The position numbers and the translations under genes are program-made. Below are positions 44,287-48,757 of a stretch of DNA of 48,757 nt, in pieces (position 1 is the stretch's first letter; each line of letters begins with the position of its first letter). This DNA is from SZUA-229 sp041589455 (GTDB lineage: Bacteria > Pseudomonadota > Gammaproteobacteria > SZUA-229). The notes beneath the pieces were generated by a model, which was not told the DNA's origin, made no database searches, and saw only the letters and a list, made by a program, of their open reading frames with translations. The stretch is taken from the NCBI GenBank assembly GCA_041589455.1, contig JBFHVQ010000013.1, positions 1-48,757 on the forward strand, given 5' to 3'.

Positions 44287-45036
44287 TCAGTCACACCAAT
44301 CGCTTATCTGCTGACACACCCATTGGCCTTCATCCAGAGCCAGATCATGCCCTGACTCCGAATGTATCATATGAGGTAGCTGCCAGTGTTCTGCCAGCGC
44401 CTGTGAACATGCCGGATTAACCAGTCTATCTTGTCGTGATGACAGGATTAACATAGATACAGGTGGCTTCTGAAGAGGAAGCCGATAACGACTGGCGGCG
44501 ATTATCTGCCGTATGATATTGATACGCTTAACCGGATGCGCCCTTGCATAGCTTAGCCACTGCTCCAGTAATGGACGGTTTTTATAGTGACGAATCGATG
44601 TCATCCCTAATATCTGACATTCCTGATACAGCGGACTCAGAGAGACCAGAACCTGGACTATTCGCCCATAGTTAGCAGGTCTCAGACGCTGATAAAATGG
44701 ACTTAAGCCCTTAAAACTGGAATTCATCAATACAACTCCAGCACATTCGCCGGGATAACGACTCGCCCACTCCATGGCCACCATCCCACCAAGTGACAGT
44801 GCAATAATGTAAAACGGCGTATTATATTTATTGCGCAACTGGTGGCGCACTACCTCGAGACTTTCTGTGATACTCAAGGGGCTAGACATAAGATTATTGT
44901 CACCATTCCCAGGAAGATCAGGCGTTAATATCTCCGCTTCAGGAAAAGTCGCCTGTAGCTGAAAAAGAAATTCGCCCCAGTGTCGGTGCTGCCGTGCCAG
45001 CCCACGTAACAAAACAAAGGTTTTCTTATTATTCAT
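44287..45036 (-). CDS. Alpha/beta-fold hydrolase
   Basis: 249 residues, no signal peptide. The pattern is that of an alpha/beta hydrolase: FVLLRGLARQHRHWGEF (oxyanion region), nucleophile Ser in IALSLGGMVAMEW (an Ala replaces the first Gly of GxSxG), acid Asp in SSRQDRLVNP and base His in SESGHDLALDE. The function cannot be fixed; BioH-like or lipase-like esterases are possibilities. The RGLARQHRHW start differs from the common HGxxxS/W pattern of the family in having Arg-Gly rather than His-Gly. It has its own terminator and is upstream of purL. Confidence 0.78.
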   Translation of the reverse strand: MNNKKTFVLLRGLARQHRHWGEFLFQLQATFPEAEILTPDLPGNGDNNLMSSPLSITESLEVVRHQLRNKYNTPFYIIALSLGGMVAMEWASRYPGECAGVVLMNSSFKGLSPFYQRLRPANYGRIVQVLVSLSPLYQECQILGMTSIRHYKNRPLLEQWLSYARAHPVKRINIIRQIIAASRYRLPLQKPPVSMLILSSRQDRLVNPACSQALAEHWQLPHMIHSESGHDLALDEGQWVCQQISDWCD

Positions 45037-45432
45037 TGCCTGTGTTATCCGTGCTGAATTACCTCATTAACGATTTCAGGCTAATCTTGCAGCTTAACAA
45101 AGCTGGACCTAACTGATCCTCATTATCCGCAAACAAACTCAATTAACCTCACATAACAGTAAAGACTATCCAGCCAAGGGTGTGAATGAACATAATAAAA
45201 CAGCCTGTTAATCTAAACTTAGACTAGATATACCGATAAGTTACAATGAAAGGCACTCTAATATAATATCCCACATTAACCCAATATTAGCCCTGAAAGA
45301 CCGTATATAGTGACTAAGCAACATATAACACCCATTAATACATAGCCATTGAAATCGATTAAATTACCCCAACATATGTTTATAGAGTTCAGGTAAATTC
45401 ATTCTAATAATTCAACACAGTTTGAACTAAGG
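45037..45432. other. Intergenic stretch upstream of ssrA
   Basis: About 400 AT-rich bases between the hydrolase start and the ssrA promoter. No open frame with a ribosome binding site, tRNA or striking repeat was found. It presumably holds the leftward promoter of the hydrolase gene. Confidence 0.5.
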
Positions 45433-45474
45433 GTGGTAAAATCTGTCTTTAAGGCACCTTAGTCGTTTAAGGTG
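45433..45474 (+). promoter_or_regulatory. ssrA promoter and 5' leader hairpin
   Basis: TGGTAAAAT (45433-45441) is an extended -10 element; start would be near 45448. Between there and the mature tmRNA end is a perfect hairpin, GCACCTTA, 6 bases, TAAGGTGC (45453-45474). It would be part of the precursor leader removed by RNase P, or a DNA operator. Confidence 0.5.
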
Positions 45475-45495
45475 CAAAGTTGAAAACTCAGTTTC

Positions 45496-45860
45496 GGGGA
45501 CGACATGGCTTCGACGTGGGTAACAAAACTTTATGGTGCATGTCGAGGAGCAGATTCCCTCGTTAATACAGCTGCAAACTTATAGTTGCCAACGACGACA
45601 ACTACGCAATCGCTGCTTAAAAACCAGTAGATTGCCTTCCGGCCAGTGCTTGCCTGTAGGCGCTGGATTTCGGGAGTCATAGAATACAGGATCGTGCTCT
45701 GTTCGGCCTGAGTTCAGACCACTAAACCCTAAACGGGCTCGTTCTTCAGAATCCTGACTTGCCGGAGTCTGAAGAATTAAATTAAAAGGCGAGATCTAAG
45801 CATGTAGAGCCTAAAGCGGAGTGCTTGCGGACGCGGGTTCGATTCCCGCCGTCTCCACCA
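45496..45860 (+). ncRNA. ssrA: Transfer-messenger RNA
   Basis: 365 bases in one piece. The 5' end GGGGACGACATGGCTTCGACG and the 3' end with the T-arm-like GCGGGTTCGATTCCCGC and GTCTCCACCA pair as the tRNA-like acceptor. The reading frame for the tag resumes at GCC 45588 and ends at TAA 45620, giving ANDDNYAIAA; with the tRNA-derived Ala the tag is AANDDNYAIAA. This differs from the E. coli form (ANDENYALAA) by Glu to Asp and Leu to Ile, while keeping the ClpXP-recognised Ala-Ala end. tmRNA rescues stalled ribosomes with SmpB. No integrase adjoins its 3' end, so no island has been inserted at this common attachment site within the window. Confidence 0.96.
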
Positions 45861-45868
45861 ATAACAAA

Positions 45869-45897
45869 GCCACCCATTTATTGGGTGGCTTTTTTAT
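45869..45897 (+). terminator. Rho-independent terminator of ssrA
   Basis: GCCACCCA and TGGGTGGC form an 8-bp stem with a five-base loop, followed by six T. It starts eight bases after the CCA end of the tmRNA. Confidence 0.92.
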
Positions 45898-46266
45898 TGG
45901 TGGCGACTAAAAAGTAAACAAGCTAAAAATGGCCAGATTTAGCTACACACGTATAAATCACATGCAATCGACTAAAATACTCGTCATCTAATTCACTCGA
46001 ATTGAACTTTATAAACTCATTATCAAATATTACAGCTATAAATAGTTTGAATATTAATAATCGAATCGCTTTAAAACACCACTAAATATAATAGGTTATT
46101 ATTATGGCAACTACATACTCGTATCGAGAATAACAAATTTGCACCTAATAATGTATTGCTTCAACTAAAAGCGATCTATTTTAGTTAAATTCTTATATTC
46201 ACTTCTGTAGATCTAATAGTAGTATGCTATATATTGAAGATTAACTATATTTTAGAAAATATAAAC
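45898..46266. other. AT-rich region upstream of the GAF kinase gene
   Basis: About 370 bases without a gene. It should hold the promoter of the GAF kinase. No tRNA, strong dyad or sigma-54 match was found; no fragment of the tmRNA 3' end is repeated here. Confidence 0.5.
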
Positions 46267-47529
46267 ATGTCTACTTCTGCTCACTCTCTCGACAAAGAAC
46301 AATTACTGGAAGTAATCAGCACAGCACAAGCCGCCTATATAAGTCAGGGTGACTGTCGAGCAATATTTGACCAGTTATTAATTTCGCTCTTAAAGCTAAC
46401 CGGAAGCGAATATGGCTATATCGGAGAAGTTCTACATACACCTGACAATAAACCTTATTTAAAAACCTATGCGATTTCTAACATCGCCTGGAATGATGCA
46501 ACACGTAAATTCTATGAAGAGAATGCACCTACCGGGCTAGACTTCTACAACATGGAGTCTTTATTTGGATATGTCATTACCCACGAAGAAGCTGTAATTG
46601 CAAATGACCCCATGAATGACCCAAGAGCATGCGGCTTACCTGAAGGGCATCCATCCCTAGATGCATACCTTGGATTACCTTTTATTACCGATGGAAAAAT
46701 AGTCGGCTCAGCTGGTATCTCTAATCGAGAGGGAGGTTATAACCAGCAGGTCGTTGATTTTTTAAAACCCTTTATGGCAACCTGCTCTAACATTATTCTT
46801 GCAGAACGTGCACAAATAGGGCATAAGCGAAATGATAAATTAAAAAATGATTTTATATCCATCATCTCACATGAACTTCGAACACCAATGACATCTGTTC
46901 GAGGTTCACTTGGGTTAATTAATTCTATTTACAAAGATAAGATGGATGACAAAATGAGTGAGATGATTGAAGCTGCCAATAACGGATGCAATCGCATGCT
47001 CAGGTTACTCGATGATATCCTTGATGTACAGAAGCTTGAATCAGGAACCATTGATCTATTGCCAGGAGAGTGCGATATAGGAAAAATCATTCTAAAAATC
47101 GCCAAAGAAATGGAAAACCAGGCAAAGCATAACGACGTTAAACTCACGCTCAATATATCAAATAACATAACCTTATTTGCAGATGCTGATCGAATAGAAC
47201 AAATCATCGTCAACCTGATCTCAAATGCAATAAAGTTCTCAAATAACGGTATAGTCACGATAAGTGCAAGTGATTTAGGTGACACTATTCAAATAAAGAT
47301 TTCAGATAATGGCAAAGGAATAAATGCTCAGGAACTACCCAATATATTTGATAAATTCCAACAGGTTGGTGAAATAAACACTCGTTCAAGCGATGGTGTT
47401 GGCCTCGGACTATATATCGTTAAGTCCCTGGTTGATCAACATAACGGTACTATTGATGTGAAAAGCACTGAAGGCGTCGGCAGCGAGTTTACTGTCAACT
47501 TCCCTAAAAAATGGACAAAAGCAGAATAG
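46267..47529 (+). CDS. GAF-domain sensor histidine kinase
   Basis: 420 residues, cytoplasmic: GAF domain (~15-185; a ELLSEYGYIGE-like start and LPFITDGKIVGSAGI), HisKA (~190-255; His202 in ISHELRTP) and HATPase_c (~300-415; NLISNAIKFSNNG, DNGKGI, GVGLGLYIVKSL). All kinase boxes are present and there is no receiver. I use the ATG at 46267; an upstream in-frame TTG at 46234 is possible, but neither has a good ribosome binding site. No response regulator follows; the next gene is a porin 89 bases downstream, which may be on the same transcript. Confidence 0.85.
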   Translation: MSTSAHSLDKEQLLEVISTAQAAYISQGDCRAIFDQLLISLLKLTGSEYGYIGEVLHTPDNKPYLKTYAISNIAWNDATRKFYEENAPTGLDFYNMESLFGYVITHEEAVIANDPMNDPRACGLPEGHPSLDAYLGLPFITDGKIVGSAGISNREGGYNQQVVDFLKPFMATCSNIILAERAQIGHKRNDKLKNDFISIISHELRTPMTSVRGSLGLINSIYKDKMDDKMSEMIEAANNGCNRMLRLLDDILDVQKLESGTIDLLPGECDIGKIILKIAKEMENQAKHNDVKLTLNISNNITLFADADRIEQIIVNLISNAIKFSNNGIVTISASDLGDTIQIKISDNGKGINAQELPNIFDKFQQVGEINTRSSDGVGLGLYIVKSLVDQHNGTIDVKSTEGVGSEFTVNFPKKWTKAE

Positions 47530-47618
47530 AAACTCTGTAACCCACACTAATATTCAACATTCTATATATTCTCGTCTACACTTAATAAAAAATCACAAAA
47601 TGTTATCGGTGTAGATAA

Positions 47619-48757
47619 ATGAGCATGCGCTATAAGTATTTTCTAATTTTGTTATTAACATTTGGTATTACCCACCCTGTCCTCGCGGTTAACTGGCTTA
47701 TGCTTCAGGGGACGGAACCTGAAAAAGTAACACATCGTCCTTTTTTCTTTATTCAGCCTAGCTATACGCGTGACCTGAGCCCCGAAATCAGCCTTGGACC
47801 AAATACGGGTAAGCGCGTTATAGCCACCATGATACCCCCCTACTTTGAAGACGATTCAGATATTCATCTTCGTAGAGCGCGAGCCGGTATCCGTGGAAAT
47901 TTCACAGGCATTATGAAAAACGACTTTACCCGTAAAATGAATTATTTTTTTCTTGCCGAATTTGCTCCTAACCTTCTAACTTATGAGTTTGCAGATCGCC
48001 GCCTGAGAAAAATGGGCCTCGACCATTTCAGTCTCACCTTTAATCATTTAGACAGTACGCGTATTAGAATTGGCCTGTTCAAAACACCAGGGCATGAAGA
48101 ACTGTATCAGGGAATCGTAGCCCAGGACTATATTGAATTTACAGACTTCACTGCGCGTGAATTACTCGAACGTTTTGCAACTGGTAACCGTAGAGCATCG
48201 CCTACCGGTGGAACTAACACAACCATTGGAACACCTGTTAATAGTAGTGAAGGCTTTAATGGCGCTAGAGACTGGGGAGCTATGTTCTTTAATAGCTACA
48301 AGATCGACGAATGGGACTACACATATGCATTTATGCTGGGTCGAGGCGCAGGCATCCATGAATCTGGTCGCCCACAGGATCCGCTGGAAAAATATTTCTA
48401 TATATCTGCTGAGAAAAACCTGCCTGGTGGAAAAGGCCCCTGGAAGCATGGCATAAAATATTATACCTGGCTACAGGATGGCACAAGAGTTTTTGATACT
48501 GACCCAAGCCAAACAGAATATGACAGACAACGTTATGGTATTGGAATAAGATCACAGGGTGCATTATTTGGATTATCAGCAAGACAACGTCTGGATCTGG
48601 CATACACAGTTGCTGACGGTATGATTTTCGTCGCACCAGCCGGTAATGTAAAAGGCGGTGATCTAATGTTTGCAGCTGAAGACGGCAACAAGTCACGAGC
48701 GCTGATGATTGACTATGGTTATTTCATCACTCCCAAATGGGAAATTATGGCCCGAGA
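47619..48757 (+). CDS. OprP/OprO-like outer-membrane porin (truncated by window edge)
   Basis: An open frame runs from ATG 47619 to the end of the window, 379 codons, with no stop. Signal peptide: RYKYFLILLLTFGITHPVLA, likely cleaved after Ala. The mature part begins VNWLMLQG and contains DSDIHLRRARAGIRGNFTG, the RRARxG pattern of phosphate-selective porin O/P family proteins, followed by alternating hydrophobic/polar strands typical of a beta-barrel, such as KMNYFFLAEFAP and TRIRIGLFKTPG. An outer-membrane channel is firm; phosphate or pyrophosphate specificity is only inferred from the family. It has no visible Pho box. The C-terminal part lies to the right of the window. Confidence 0.8.
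   Translation, partial: MSMRYKYFLILLLTFGITHPVLAVNWLMLQGTEPEKVTHRPFFFIQPSYTRDLSPEISLGPNTGKRVIATMIPPYFEDDSDIHLRRARAGIRGNFTGIMKNDFTRKMNYFFLAEFAPNLLTYEFADRRLRKMGLDHFSLTFNHLDSTRIRIGLFKTPGHEELYQGIVAQDYIEFTDFTARELLERFATGNRRASPTGGTNTTIGTPVNSSEGFNGARDWGAMFFNSYKIDEWDYTYAFMLGRGAGIHESGRPQDPLEKYFYISAEKNLPGGKGPWKHGIKYYTWLQDGTRVFDTDPSQTEYDRQRYGIGIRSQGALFGLSARQRLDLAYTVADGMIFVAPAGNVKGGDLMFAAEDGNKSRALMIDYGYFITPKWEIMAR

Noticed and set aside
45840..46266. Possible genomic-island attachment site at the tmRNA 3' end
   Set aside because: No integrase and no repeat of the tmRNA end is visible in the following sequence.
1..48757. CRISPR array, insertion sequence, prophage or toxin-antitoxin island
   Set aside because: No regularly spaced repeats, transposase or phage genes were seen. 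RatA is named for a toxin role, but its fold is Coq10-like and the locus is the normal chromosomal one.

Overview
The window reads as a stretch of a gammaproteobacterial chromosome, AT-leaning by eye, with no sign of a plasmid, prophage or insertion sequence. The placement rests on gammaproteobacterial signatures: bamE divergent from fur, the ratA-rnfH pair, smpB near a one-piece tmRNA (ssrA) with a proteobacterial tag, a RelA with a degenerate hydrolase domain, RlmG, Tas and a long purine-type PurL. I cannot name the genus. The presence of nitrate assimilation, a Na+-coupled NSS transporter and many sensor kinases and c-di-GMP proteins would fit a free-living aquatic bacterium, but that is inference.

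Layout. 1-8 kb: the start of a lipoprotein gene, an HD-GYP phosphodiesterase, a periplasmic amidohydrolase-like protein, an MscS-type channel, a beta-CASP metallo-beta-lactamase RNase, rlmG and a hybrid kinase with two receivers. 8-14 kb: a VTC2/GDPGP-like HIT-superfamily protein, a small unknown protein, tas, a B12-binding radical SAM protein and two hypotheticals around a perfect palindrome. 14-17.7 kb: a tightly coupled operon of a RavA-like MoxR ATPase, a ViaA-like VWA protein and a DNAJ-related J-domain protein.

17.9-28.7 kb is a nitrate-assimilation island: nirB-nirD-narB and an Fe-S/DmsC-like fusion on the minus strand, divergent from narK and a fused PP2C phosphatase/protein kinase on the plus strand. 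The 466-base divergent region carries two oppositely oriented sigma-54 promoter matches, each with an NtrC-like TGCAC-N7-GTGCA dyad about 110-120 bases upstream. This is the most coherent regulatory story in the window: nitrogen limitation acting through NtrC would fire both arms. The nitrate reductase has no Tat signal and is paired with a membrane anchor, so it may draw electrons from the quinol pool on the cytoplasmic face rather than from NAD(P)H or soluble ferredoxin.

28.8-48.8 kb: a GAF-GGDEF-EAL protein, relA and fur in tandem, bamE, ratA-rnfH, an NSS transporter, smpB, a large hybrid kinase with a substrate-binding-like sensor, purL, an alpha/beta hydrolase, ssrA with leader hairpin and terminator, a GAF histidine kinase, and an OprP/OprO-like porin that runs off the right edge.
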